DNA from: Sphaerotilus mobilis
GTDB lineage: Bacteria > Pseudomonadota > Gammaproteobacteria > Burkholderiales > Burkholderiaceae_C
NCBI RefSeq assembly: GCF_004216565.1
Contig: NZ_SGWV01000009.1
Span: 124,001 to 188,000 of the forward strand
DNA length: 64,000 bases
Direction: 5' to 3'
The notes beneath the pieces are model-generated. The model was given only the letters and a program-made list of their open reading frames with translations. It had not been told where the DNA came from and did not search any database. Shown in pieces: positions 50,750 to 60,745 of the stretch. A program made the position numbers and the translations under genes. Every line of letters starts with the position of its first letter. The first letter of the stretch is position 1.

Positions 50750-50785
50750 GCGGCCGCCTGAGACGGGCGGCCGCACTTCGTGCGG
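50750..50785 (+). other. Overlapping hairpins in the fusA-tuf spacer
   Basis: GCGGCCGCC (50750-50758) pairs with GGCGGCCGC (50766-50774). CCGCAC (50771-50776) pairs with GTGCGG (50780-50785). The two share bases 50771-50774, so only one can form fully. No T run follows. The spacer to tuf is 148 bases. Confidence 0.6.
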
Positions 50786-50888
50786 TCTCCGCAGCGCCAG
50801 CCTCCGATTGCCCGTGCCCGGGGGATCCACAGCGCCGCGAGAGACCTAAAACCGCCCACGGGCATTGTTCTTTGATCAGGAATCTGAC

Positions 50889-52079
<1,191 letters not shown>

Positions 52080-52170
52080 GTCTTTGCATGGCCGCCGGAC
52101 GATCCCCAGCGGGTCGGCCGGCGTCCTGTATCGGCGGCCGCAAGGCCACCCTGCTCTTTAAGGAATCACC

Positions 52171-52482
52171 ATGCAAAAGCAAAAGATCCGCATCCGCCTG
52201 AAGGCCTTCGATTACAAGCTGATCGACCAATCGGCTCTGGAAATCGTCGACACGGCCAAGCGCACCGGCGCGATCGTCAAGGGCCCCGTGCCGCTGCCGA
52301 CCCGCATGCAGCGCTTCGACATCCTGCGTTCGCCGCACGTCAACAAGACCTCGCGCGACCAGTTCGAGATCCGCACCCACCAGCGCCTGATGGACATCGT
52401 CGACCCGACGGACAAGACCGTCGACGCGCTGATGAAGCTGGACCTGCCGGCTGGCGTGGACGTCGAGATCAAGCTGCAGTGA
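52171..52482 (+). CDS. rpsJ: 30S ribosomal protein S10
   Basis: This 103-residue protein (NusE) is part of the 30S head and also acts in antitermination. [20 protein letters not shown] and the loop [20 protein letters not shown] are canonical. AAGGAAT precedes the start. In many bacteria rpsJ begins the S10 operon; here it ends the str operon, because a strong terminator and an unrelated peptidase gene follow instead of rplC. Confidence 0.99.
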   Translation: MQKQKIRIRLKAFDYKLIDQSALEIVDTAKRTGAIVKGPVPLPTRMQRFDILRSPHVNKTSRDQFEIRTHQRLMDIVDPTDKTVDALMKLDLPAGVDVEIKLQ

Positions 52483-52525
52483 TGCAGCCGCGCTGAGTCC
52501 GGCCCAGCCGGTCCTCGGTGCACAC

Positions 52526-52566
52526 AACCCCTGTCGGGCTTAGGCCTGACAGGGGTTTTTTGTTTT
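52526..52566 (+). terminator. Strong rho-independent terminator after rpsJ
   Basis: AACCCCTGTC pairs with GACAGGGGTT, the stem continuing inward with GGC/GCC around loop TTAG, followed by TTTTTTGTTTTT. It closes the rpsL-rpsG-fusA-tuf-rpsJ unit. Confidence 0.95.
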
Positions 52567-52677
52567 TCCGGCCCAACTGTCCAACCCGGCACGGATCCTG
52601 GCCATCCAACACCCGATCGACGGGTGGTCATCAAGCTGTCACCTGCCTATGCTGGCCTGAACCAGGAGGGCAGTGCC

Positions 52678-53502
52678 ATGGCCGCGTGGGCTCGAACGAT
52701 CGTCGACTGGATCCGCCGTCGCGGCGGCCTGTGCCTGAGCACCGCCGCCGTCTGCTGCGCAGCCATCACGGACCCCGCCAGCGCCGCACAACCCCGCTTG
52801 GCCGATCCACCGGTGGGTCTCGCCTGGTCGGCCGAGGAGATCGACCACGCCACGCGCGACACCGCCACCGTGCTGATCGATGACGCCCGGCGGCGTGACC
52901 AGCTGGGCTGCCAACGGCATTGCGAGATGCTGACGCGGGTCTTTGACCGCCTGATGACCCAGGTGCGCGAGGAAGCCCCGCAAGCCGCTGGGCTCAACTG
53001 GCAGTTGACGGTGTTGCGCAGCGCGTCGGTCGAGGCCATGGCGCTGCCCGGTGGCCATGTGATCGTCTCGGAACACTTCATCGACGAGGCCGTGCCGAAC
53101 GAGGACGCCCTCGCCTTCGTGCTCGCGCACGAGATGGCGCACAGCATCCTCGAACATGAGCGCCAGGCCCTGACCTTTGCCCGCATGCTGCTGCCGCGCC
53201 AGGTGCCGCGCACGGTGGCCGACATCTATGTCGAGATCGACCACAACCTCGGCCTGCTCAAGGCCATGGAGCCGGTGATGCAGCAGGGCGAGCGCGAGGC
53301 CGACGAGCTGGGACTGCTGCTGGCCGCCGCCGCCGGCCATGAGCCGCAGCGCCAGCTCGCCTTCCTCGAACGCGCCGCTGCCCAGGGCGAGCCGCGACGC
53401 GGCCTGGTCCAGACCCACCCGACGCTGGTCGACCGGCTGGGCTGGCTGCGCGAGCGGCTGCCACTGGCGCAGCGGCTGCACCAGGGACGCCCGGCCGACT
53501 GA
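52678..53502 (+). CDS. Exported M48-family metallopeptidase
   Basis: This 274-residue protein has a signal peptide ending near ASAAQP (residue 37) and a gluzincin domain. The zinc motif is HEMAH (His151, Glu152, His155), with the third ligand Glu207 in EREADELG. Periplasmic M48 proteins of the BepA/LoiP type degrade misfolded outer-membrane proteins; that role is inferred. The ATG at 52678 is decided by AGGAGGG at 52664-52670; an in-frame start at 52624 is less likely. Confidence 0.9.
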   Translation: MAAWARTIVDWIRRRGGLCLSTAAVCCAAITDPASAAQPRLADPPVGLAWSAEEIDHATRDTATVLIDDARRRDQLGCQRHCEMLTRVFDRLMTQVREEAPQAAGLNWQLTVLRSASVEAMALPGGHVIVSEHFIDEAVPNEDALAFVLAHEMAHSILEHERQALTFARMLLPRQVPRTVADIYVEIDHNLGLLKAMEPVMQQGEREADELGLLLAAAAGHEPQRQLAFLERAAAQGEPRRGLVQTHPTLVDRLGWLRERLPLAQRLHQGRPAD

Positions 53503-53512
53503 GCCCGGCGAC

Positions 53513-54787
53513 TCAGGCCGACGCCGCCAGCGCCCGGTCCAGATCCTCGATCAGGTCGTCGATGTGCTCGACGCCGACGCACAGGCGCACCGTGTCCTCG
53601 CCGACACCGGAGCGGGCCAGTTCGTCCGGCGAGAGCTGGCGGTGCGTGGTCGAGGCCGGATGTGTCGCCAGCGACTTGCAGTCGCCGATGTTGACCAGCC
53701 GGGTGAACAGCTGCAGGGCGTCCAGGAAACGCTCGCCAGCCGCCCGGCCGCCCTTGACGCCAAAGGTCAGCAGGCCCGACGCCCGCCCGCCCATCAACGA
53801 CTGCGCCAGCGCATGGTCCGGGTGCTCGGGCAGACCGGCGAAGTTGACCCAGCCGACCTGGGCGTGTTGCTGCAGGTGTCGCGCCACGGCCAGCGCGTTG
53901 TCGCAGATGCGGTCCATGCGCAGCGGCAGCGTCTCGATGCCCTGCAGGATCAGGAAGGCGTTGAACGGCGAGATCGCCGCGCCCATGTTGCGCAGCGGGA
54001 CCACGCGGGCCCGGCCGATGTAGGCCGCCGCCCCGAGCGCCTCGGTGTAGACGACGCCGTGGTAGCTGACGTCCGGCTCGTTGAGGCGCTTGAAGCGTTC
54101 CTTGTGTTCGGCCCAGGGGAACTTGCCCGAGTCGACGATGGCCCCGCCGATGGAATTGCCGTGGCCGCCCAGGTACTTGGTCAGCGAGTGCACGACGATG
54201 TCCGCGCCATGTTCAAACGGCCGGCACAGATAGGGGCTGGGCACCGTGTTGTCGACGATCAGCGGCACGCCGTGGCGATGCGCGATCTCGGCCAGCGCGG
54301 CGATGTCGGTGACATTGCCTTGCGGGTTGCCGAGCGACTCGACGTAGATCGCCTTGGTGCGCGCATCGATCAGCGGCTCGAAGCTGGCCGGGTCGCGGTG
54401 GTCGGCGAAGCGGGTCTGGATGCCGTACTGCGGCAGCGTGTGGGCGAACAGGTTGTAGGTGCCGCCGTACAGCGCGGTGGACGAGACGATGTTGTCGCCG
54501 GCCTCGGCGATCGTCTGGATCGCATAGGTCACCGCCGCCTGGCCGGACGCCAGCGCCAGCGCGGCGATGCCGCCTTCGAGCGCGGCGACCCGCGCCTCCA
54601 GCACGCCCTGGGTCGGGTTCATGATGCGCGTGTAGATGTTGCCCTGCACCTTCAGGTCGAACAGGTCGGCGCCATGTTGGGCGCTGTCGAAGGCATAGGC
54701 CGCCGTCTGGTAGATCGGCACCGCCACCGCCTTGGTGGTCGGGTCGGGCTGATAGCCCGCGTGCACGGCAAGGGTCTCGAACTTCAT
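53513..54787 (-). CDS. metY: O-acetylhomoserine aminocarboxypropyltransferase
   Basis: This 424-residue PLP enzyme joins O-acetylhomoserine with sulfide or methanethiol to form homocysteine or methionine. MetY features are [40 protein letters not shown], the PLP Lys in [17 protein letters not shown], and the C-terminal [25 protein letters not shown] before the ATG at 54787 sets the start; the frame stays open far upstream but in non-coding sense. I saw no recognisable SAM riboswitch in the 201-base gap to the divergent tatT. Confidence 0.95.
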   Translation of the reverse strand: MKFETLAVHAGYQPDPTTKAVAVPIYQTAAYAFDSAQHGADLFDLKVQGNIYTRIMNPTQGVLEARVAALEGGIAALALASGQAAVTYAIQTIAEAGDNIVSSTALYGGTYNLFAHTLPQYGIQTRFADHRDPASFEPLIDARTKAIYVESLGNPQGNVTDIAALAEIAHRHGVPLIVDNTVPSPYLCRPFEHGADIVVHSLTKYLGGHGNSIGGAIVDSGKFPWAEHKERFKRLNEPDVSYHGVVYTEALGAAAYIGRARVVPLRNMGAAISPFNAFLILQGIETLPLRMDRICDNALAVARHLQQHAQVGWVNFAGLPEHPDHALAQSLMGGRASGLLTFGVKGGRAAGERFLDALQLFTRLVNIGDCKSLATHPASTTHRQLSPDELARSGVGEDTVRLCVGVEHIDDLIEDLDRALAASA

Positions 54788-54943
54788 CGTCTGTCTCCTG
54801 GGTCGTTGCTGGCGCTGCGCGCGGTCCGCACCGGACCGCGCCACGATCCTGACGGCAGACGCCGATCGCCGCAGCAGGACCATCCCTGCAGACCTGGCGA
54901 TGTCGGCACGCCACGGTGTCACCGTCGCTACACGATGAGCGCC

Positions 54944-54949
54944 TAGATT
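54944..54949 (+). promoter_or_regulatory. Possible -10 of the TRAP cluster
   Basis: GCCTAGATTG gives TAGATT, 40 bases before the tatT ATG. The matching -35 is weak. The gap is shared with the divergent metY promoter. Confidence 0.35.
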
Positions 54950-54988
54950 GCGGCCGGTCTGGCGCTGTGCCGCTCTGGGTGTCCTGCC

Positions 54989-55945
54989 TTGTCCTTCCTC
55001 GACCGATCCGCTGCCGGGCCCCGCCGGGCGCTGCCCCTGCTGCTGCTGTGCCTGGTCACGCTGCTGGCGGCCTGTTCGCCGCGCCACTTGGTCGTGCGCA
55101 GCCTGGCCGATGAGCTGGCCACCCAGGGCGCCGCATCCGAAGACGATCCGCAGTTGGCGCGCGAGGCGGCGGCCTTCTACCTGAAGCTGTCGGAATCCGT
55201 GCTGCGCCAGACCCCTGAACATGCCGCGCTGGCCGAGGCGGTCGCCGGCGGCTACACGCAGTACGCCTACGCCTTCGTCGCCAGCGAGGCCGAGCGCCTG
55301 GACGAGCAAGACGCCCGCGCCGCCCAGGCCCTGCGCGAACGCGCCGCCCGGCTCTACCTGCGCGCCCGGCGCCACGCGCTGGCTACGCTCGAACGCCGCC
55401 AGCCGGGTCTGATCGCGACCTTGGCCGCACCGGCATCTGGCGCCGCCACGCTGCGTCTGGATCCTTCGCTGGCCGGCCTCGCCTACTGGGCCGCCGCCGC
55501 TTGGGGCGGGCAGATCTCGCTGTCCAAGGACCACCCGGACATCGTCGCCGACCTGCCCCAGGCGATCCGGCTGGCGAACCTCGCCTGGCAGGCCGCTCCT
55601 GACCACGGCGACGGCGCGCTGGCCGTGCTGATGGCGCAGTTCGAGTCCGCCCGCCCCGGCGGCAGCCGGCAACAGACCGAGGCCTATCTGGCGCACGCCC
55701 TGCGCGTGAGCCGCCACCACCCGGCCGGCGCCTGGCTGGCCCGCGCCGAGCTGATCGCCCAGCCGGCCGGCGACCGCGACGGCTACGTCGCCGACCTGCA
55801 GCGGGCGCTGGACGCCGCGCGGCAGGCCGACGCCGAGGCCCGCCGGGCCGCGCCCGATGCCATTCCCGGCGGCGCCGACCTGGCCAACCGCGTGCTCGAA
55901 GCGCGTGCCCGCTGGCTGCTGGGTCGTGTCGACGACCTGTTCTGA
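54989..55945 (+). CDS. TRAP transporter TatT-component lipoprotein
   Basis: This 318-residue lipoprotein (lipobox LAAC, Cys29) is all-helical and matches TatT, a trimeric protein that associates with the TRAP substrate-binding protein in some systems. Segments such as SVLRQTPEHAALAEAVAGGY, TQYAYAFVASEAERLDEQDA and WLARAELIAQPAGD fit. It is followed by dctP after 42 bases. Its job in ligand handling is inferred from the family. Confidence 0.85.
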   Translation: MSFLDRSAAGPRRALPLLLLCLVTLLAACSPRHLVVRSLADELATQGAASEDDPQLAREAAAFYLKLSESVLRQTPEHAALAEAVAGGYTQYAYAFVASEAERLDEQDARAAQALRERAARLYLRARRHALATLERRQPGLIATLAAPASGAATLRLDPSLAGLAYWAAAAWGGQISLSKDHPDIVADLPQAIRLANLAWQAAPDHGDGALAVLMAQFESARPGGSRQQTEAYLAHALRVSRHHPAGAWLARAELIAQPAGDRDGYVADLQRALDAARQADAEARRAAPDAIPGGADLANRVLEARARWLLGRVDDLF

Positions 55946-55987
55946 CGCGGCCGCTGGTCGCGCACACCCCGTTCCCCGAAAGCCACC

Positions 55988-57040
55988 ATGACCGCCGTCC
56001 TGCGCCACCGCCTGCGCCCCGCCCTGCTCGTCCTCACCCTGCTGGCCGGTCTGGTCGGCAGCAACGGCACCGCCCTCGCCGCCGACCCCAAGCCGCTGCG
56101 CATCGGCACGCTGGTGCCCAAGAACTCGCTCTATCACCGCCAGCTGCTGGAGATCGGCGAAGCATGGCGGGCGGCCCAAGGCGGCGCGGGCAAGTTCCTG
56201 GTCTTTCCGGACGGCAGCCAGGGCGGCGAGGCCGAAATGGCCCGCCGCATGCGGATCGGCCAGTTGCAGGGCGCATTGATGTCGGTGGTGGGGCTGCAGG
56301 AGATCGAACCCTCGATCGCCGCGCTGCAGTCCCTGCCGCTGGCCTTCCGCAGCTGGGAAGAGGTCGACCATGTGCGCGAGAAGATGCGCGCGACGATGGA
56401 GCGCAAGTTCCTCGACCGCGGCTTCGTCGTGCTCGCCTGGGGCGACGCCGGGTGGGTGCGCTTCTTCTCGAAGGAGCCGGCCTTTCGTCCGACCGACTTC
56501 CAGCGCATGAAGTTCTTCGCCTGGGGGAGCGAGCCGGCCCAGCAGGAGATCATGAAGAGCCTGGGCTACACGCCGGTGCCCCTGGAGACCAACGACATCC
56601 TGCCGGCGATCCAGACCGGGATGATAGGCGTGGTGCCCTCGACGCCCTACTTTGCGCTGGCAAGCCAGATCTACGCGAGCGCACCGAACATGCTGGAGAT
56701 CAACTGGGCGCCGATCGTCGGTGCGCTGGTCGTTACCCGCAAGGCCTGGGACGAGATGACACCCGAGGCCCAAACCGCCCTGCGCAACGCGGGCGAGAAG
56801 GCCGGCGTGCAACTGCGCGCACAAGCCCGTCGCGAGGTCGACGAGGCGGTCGACGCCATGAAGAAGCGCGGCTTGACCGTCAACCGCCCCAGCCCCGAGC
56901 AGCTGAAGGAATGGACCGCGCTGGCCGAGCAGCTCTACCCGCGCATCCGCGGCACGCTGGTCGATGCGGCCACCTTCGACGAGGTCTTCGCGCTGCTCAA
57001 GGCCTACCGCGCCAGCGCCCCGGCGGGCAAGACCCGGTGA
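55988..57040 (+). CDS. dctP: TRAP transporter substrate-binding protein (DctP family)
   Basis: This 350-residue periplasmic binding protein has a signal peptide ending near ALAADPKP (residue 32) and the DctP fold. LRIGTLVPKNSLYHRQLLEI, FPDGSQGGEAEMARRMRIGQ and VPLETNDILPAIQTGMIGVV are typical. The ligand cannot be named; hydrophobic ligands have been suggested for TatT-linked systems. The stop overlaps the GTG of the permease gene (GTGA, 57037-57040). Confidence 0.92.
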   Translation: MTAVLRHRLRPALLVLTLLAGLVGSNGTALAADPKPLRIGTLVPKNSLYHRQLLEIGEAWRAAQGGAGKFLVFPDGSQGGEAEMARRMRIGQLQGALMSVVGLQEIEPSIAALQSLPLAFRSWEEVDHVREKMRATMERKFLDRGFVVLAWGDAGWVRFFSKEPAFRPTDFQRMKFFAWGSEPAQQEIMKSLGYTPVPLETNDILPAIQTGMIGVVPSTPYFALASQIYASAPNMLEINWAPIVGALVVTRKAWDEMTPEAQTALRNAGEKAGVQLRAQARREVDEAVDAMKKRGLTVNRPSPEQLKEWTALAEQLYPRIRGTLVDAATFDEVFALLKAYRASAPAGKTR

Positions 57041-58911
57041 GCGCCGCAGGGGCACACAGCGGCTGGCGCAGCTGGCGCGACTGGCAAGCAATAGGCCGCT
57101 TCGACGAGGTGCTGGCCGGCCTGGCGCTGCTGCTGATGATGGCGATCCCGCTGATCGAGATCGCGCTGCGCCCGTTGCACGGCAGTGGCATCGCCAACGC
57201 GCCGGTGCTGGTCCAGCACCTGGGCCTGGTGCTGGCGATGGCCGGTGCGCTGGCCGCCGAGCGCGGTGGGCACCTGACGACCCTGGGCGGCGGCCTGGGC
57301 GGCCTGGGTGGCGCGCGCTGGCAGGCCGCGCTCAAGGTCGTCGCGCAGACCGGATCGGCGGCCTTGTGTGGCGTGCTGGGCTGGGCCAGCTGGCAGTTCG
57401 TCGCCAGCGAGCTGGACGCCGGGCTGACCCTGGCCTATGGCCTGCCGGTGGCCTGGGTGCAGATGACGATGCCGGTCGGCTTCGCGCTGATCGGCCTGAA
57501 GCTCGCCGCGCGCGCGCTGCCGGTTCTAACGCCTCTGCCGGCCCGGCTGGCCGTGGCGGTGCTCGCGCCGCTGGCGGGCGCCGCGCTGGCCGCATCCTTT
57601 GACGGCGCCAGCCTGCCGCTGCTGCCGGCGGTGCTCGCGCTGGTCGCCCTGCTGTTGGCCGGCGCGCCGGTGTTCAGCGTGCTCGGTGGCCTGGCGCTGG
57701 CGCTGTTCTGGAACGAGGGCGCGCCGCTGGCCTCGGTGCCGCTGTCGCACTACCAGATCACTGTCAACCCGTCCTTGCCGGCGCTGCCGCTGTTCACGCT
57801 GGCCGGGCTGGTGTTCGCGCGCACGGGGGCCTCGCAGCGGCTGGGCACGCTGTTTGTCGCGCTGTTCGGCTCCGGCGTGACCGGCACCGTGCTGGCGGCG
57901 GCCGTGTTGTGTTCCTTCTTCACCGCGCTGACCGGCGGCAGTGGCGTGACCATCCTGGCGCTGGGCGGCCTGCTGCTGCCCCTGCTGCGTCAGGCGGGCT
58001 ATCCGGAAGACCGCGGCATCGGCCTGGTGACCAGCGCCAGCGCGCTGGGCGTGCTGCTGGCGCCGTCGGTGCCGCTGATCCTCTACGCGGTGATCGCGCG
58101 GGTGCCGATCAACACGATGTTCCTGGCCGGCGTCGTGCCCGCCGTCGTGATGGTCGGCTTCCTGCTGGTGTTTGGCGGCTTCCTGCGCCGCACGCCGGGA
58201 CTGGCGCCGACACCGGCCCATGCACCCGGCGAACGTGGCCGCGCCATCCGCACGGCGCTCTGGGCTGCTCGCTGGGAGCTGCTGGCGCCGGTGGTGGCGA
58301 TCGGCTCGCTGGTCAGCGGCATCGCCACACCGACCGAGAGCGCGGCGCTGACCGCCGCCTACGCCGTGCTGACGCAGGCCTGGGCACACCGCGAGCTGGA
58401 CACGCGCCGGCTGGCCGGCTGCCTGAGCGACGGCACCCAGGTGATCGGCGGCGTGATGCTGATCCTGGGCATGGCGCTGGGGCTGACCAACTACCTGGTC
58501 GACGCCGGCATCCCGGACGCCGCGATCGAATGGGTGCAGGCGACGATTCCCGAGAAGTGGATGTTCCTGCTGGCCCTCAACGTCTTCCTGTTCGCCGCTG
58601 GCGCGCTGATGGAGATCTATGCCGCGCTCGTCGTGCTGGTGCCGCTGCTGCTGCCGGTCGCGCTCAGCTACGGCATCGACCCGGTGCACTTCGGCATCAT
58701 CTTCCTGGCCAGCATGGAGCTGGGTTTCCTGTGTCCGCCGGCCGGCATGAACATCTACTTCGCCTCGGCGATGTTCGGCAAGCCGATCGGCACGGTGGCG
58801 CGTTCGGTGCTGCCCTCGCTGCTGGCGATCTTCCTGGGCACGCTGGCGATCTCTTGGCTACCCGGCCTGGCCACCGCGCTGCCAAGCTGGCTGCAGCTCA
58901 TGCCACGCTGA
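57037..58911 (+). CDS. TRAP transporter fused permease (DctQ-DctM)
   Basis: This 624-residue membrane protein fuses the small DctQ domain (about residues 15-180, four helices) to the large DctM transporter domain (about 185-620, some 12 helices). DctM signatures are LPLFTLAGLVFARTG, LTGGSGVTILALGGLLLP and GFLCPPAGMNIYFASAMFGK. It uses the ion gradient to import the DctP-bound substrate. The start is a GTG at 57037 overlapping the dctP stop; the frame is open further upstream but is antisense to sense in dctP. Confidence 0.92.
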   Translation: MSAAGAHSGWRSWRDWQAIGRFDEVLAGLALLLMMAIPLIEIALRPLHGSGIANAPVLVQHLGLVLAMAGALAAERGGHLTTLGGGLGGLGGARWQAALKVVAQTGSAALCGVLGWASWQFVASELDAGLTLAYGLPVAWVQMTMPVGFALIGLKLAARALPVLTPLPARLAVAVLAPLAGAALAASFDGASLPLLPAVLALVALLLAGAPVFSVLGGLALALFWNEGAPLASVPLSHYQITVNPSLPALPLFTLAGLVFARTGASQRLGTLFVALFGSGVTGTVLAAAVLCSFFTALTGGSGVTILALGGLLLPLLRQAGYPEDRGIGLVTSASALGVLLAPSVPLILYAVIARVPINTMFLAGVVPAVVMVGFLLVFGGFLRRTPGLAPTPAHAPGERGRAIRTALWAARWELLAPVVAIGSLVSGIATPTESAALTAAYAVLTQAWAHRELDTRRLAGCLSDGTQVIGGVMLILGMALGLTNYLVDAGIPDAAIEWVQATIPEKWMFLLALNVFLFAAGALMEIYAALVVLVPLLLPVALSYGIDPVHFGIIFLASMELGFLCPPAGMNIYFASAMFGKPIGTVARSVLPSLLAIFLGTLAISWLPGLATALPSWLQLMPR

Positions 58912-59040
58912 GGCGCCGCTGGCGCGATACCCACCCGGACAGGGCTGGAGCAGGGGCTCTCGTCAGCCCGAACTGGCCCCGCAATGCGGGCTTGATGCCC
59001 CGAACGACGGGCGGCAGGCAGCAGGACACTTGGCAGTGCC

Positions 59041-60717
59041 ATGAACGCTCCCCTGCCCCTCGCCCGCCAGACCGCCCTGGCCGAACGCTGGCTGGCCGCC
59101 ATCGTCGAATCGTCGGACGACGCCATCGTCAGCAAGACGCTGGACGGCATCGTCACCAGCTGGAACGGAGGCGCCGAACGCATCTTCGGCTGGCGGGCCG
59201 ACGAAATGATCGGCCGGCCGATGGTGTCCATCTTCCCGGCCGACCGGATCGACGAGGAGCCGCAGATCCTCGCGCGCATCGCCCGCGGCGAGAAGGTCGA
59301 ACACTTCGAGACCGTGCGGCGGCGCAAGGACGGCAGCCTGGTCGACATCTCCGCGACCATCTCCCCCCTGCGCGACGAGACCGGGCAGGTGATCGGTGCC
59401 TCGAAGATCGCGCGTGACATCACCGAGCGCATCCAGGCCGAACGCACGATCTGGCGGCAGGCCAACGTCGACACGCTGACCCAACTGCCCAACCGGCGCC
59501 AGTTCCACGAACGCCTGCAACAGGAACTCGTGCTGGCGCGACGCCGTCACCGGCATCTGGCGCTGCTGTTCATCGACCTCGACCGCTTCAAGGCGGTCAA
59601 CGACACCCTCGGGCACCAGGCCGGCGACGACCTGCTGCAGCAGGCCTCGCGCCGCATCCAGTCCTGCGTGCGGGCGGTCGACACCGTCGCCCGGATCGGT
59701 GGCGACGAGTTCACCGTCGTGCTGCCCGACCTCGACACGGCGTCGATCGCCAGTGAGATCGCGCAGCGCCTGAATGCCACGCTGTTCGAGCCCTTCCAGC
59801 TCGGCAACGTGCCGGTGCACATCTCCGGCAGCATCGGTGTCGCGCTGTTCCCCCAGGACGGCGAGTCGACCGAAGAGCTGCTGCAACACGCGGACCTCGC
59901 CATGTACGCCTCCAAACAGCAGGGCCGCAATCAGGCGCGCCACTACCACCATGCGCTGGAATCGGCGGCCCGCCAGCGCGTCGCGCTGATCGGCGACCTG
60001 CGCGTGGCCATCGAACAGGACACGCTCGATCTGGCCTGCCAGTCGGTCTACAGCCTGAACGACGGCGCGGTCGACCACCACGAGGTGCAACTGCGCTGGG
60101 ACCATCCCGCGCACGGCCACCTGGATGCGGACACGCTGTTCAAGGTCGCCGAGGAGGCCGGCCTGATGCTGCGGCTGGGCGACTGGATCTTCGACCGCGC
60201 CCTCGCGCTGCTGCAACGCGGCACCGGCGGTGGCCCGCTGACCGCGTCACCGCGGCTGGCGATGCGGGTCTCACCGATCCAGCTGCAGGCCGAAGCGGAC
60301 TATTTCAGCCGCTGGCTGGATCGCCTGGACACGCTGGGCCTGGCCCGCGACAGGATCGTGCTGGGCATCGCCGAGCCGACCCTGACGGCCCGCGCCGACA
60401 CCCTGCTGCCGGCGCTGACGCGGCTGCGCGCGGCCGGTCTGCAGATCGCCTTCGACCACTTCGGCGGCGCCAGCAGCATGGTCCACCTGCACCGTCTGGG
60501 TGCCCGCACGCTCAAGATCGATCGCGACATGCTGCGCGACATCGAACACGACGCCCAGGTGCTGGCCCTGTGCGAAGGGCTGGTCGAGCTGGCACACAAG
60601 CTGGGCCTGCGGGTCATCGCCGGGGGCATCGAATCGGCGGCGCAGCGCCATGTGCTGGAGGCCATCGGCTGCGACCTCGGCATGGGCCATCACGTCGTGC
60701 GCGCCACCCACGACTGA
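59041..60717 (+). CDS. PAS-GGDEF protein with degenerate EAL domain
   Basis: This 558-residue cytosolic protein has a PAS/PAC sensor (about 13-130), a diguanylate cyclase domain (about 140-300) and an EAL-like domain (about 305-555). The cyclase looks intact: RIGGDEF at 218-224 and the inhibitory I-site RAVD at 211-214. The EAL domain has lost most catalytic residues: EVQ for EAL (348), RVSP for NLSP, LGIAEP for LELTE, FDHF for DDFG (471), GGIES for AEGVE and GMGHH for QGY. It should make c-di-GMP and not break it down; the EAL part may bind the nucleotide or partners. Confidence 0.9.
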   Translation: MNAPLPLARQTALAERWLAAIVESSDDAIVSKTLDGIVTSWNGGAERIFGWRADEMIGRPMVSIFPADRIDEEPQILARIARGEKVEHFETVRRRKDGSLVDISATISPLRDETGQVIGASKIARDITERIQAERTIWRQANVDTLTQLPNRRQFHERLQQELVLARRRHRHLALLFIDLDRFKAVNDTLGHQAGDDLLQQASRRIQSCVRAVDTVARIGGDEFTVVLPDLDTASIASEIAQRLNATLFEPFQLGNVPVHISGSIGVALFPQDGESTEELLQHADLAMYASKQQGRNQARHYHHALESAARQRVALIGDLRVAIEQDTLDLACQSVYSLNDGAVDHHEVQLRWDHPAHGHLDADTLFKVAEEAGLMLRLGDWIFDRALALLQRGTGGGPLTASPRLAMRVSPIQLQAEADYFSRWLDRLDTLGLARDRIVLGIAEPTLTARADTLLPALTRLRAAGLQIAFDHFGGASSMVHLHRLGARTLKIDRDMLRDIEHDAQVLALCEGLVELAHKLGLRVIAGGIESAAQRHVLEAIGCDLGMGHHVVRATHD

Positions 60718-60718
60718 G

Positions 60719-60745
60719 GCGCCGCACGACGCCGGCCAGCGGCGC
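60719..60745. terminator. Hairpin between convergent GGDEF and multicopper oxidase genes
   Basis: GCGCCGC (60719-60725) pairs with GCGGCGC (60739-60745). It fills the 28-base gap between the two stop codons. There is no T run, so its strength as a terminator is uncertain. Confidence 0.5.

Noticed and set aside
54788-54988. SAM-type riboswitch upstream of metY
   Set aside because: I looked for a conserved riboswitch pattern and terminator in the leader and saw none that I could support.
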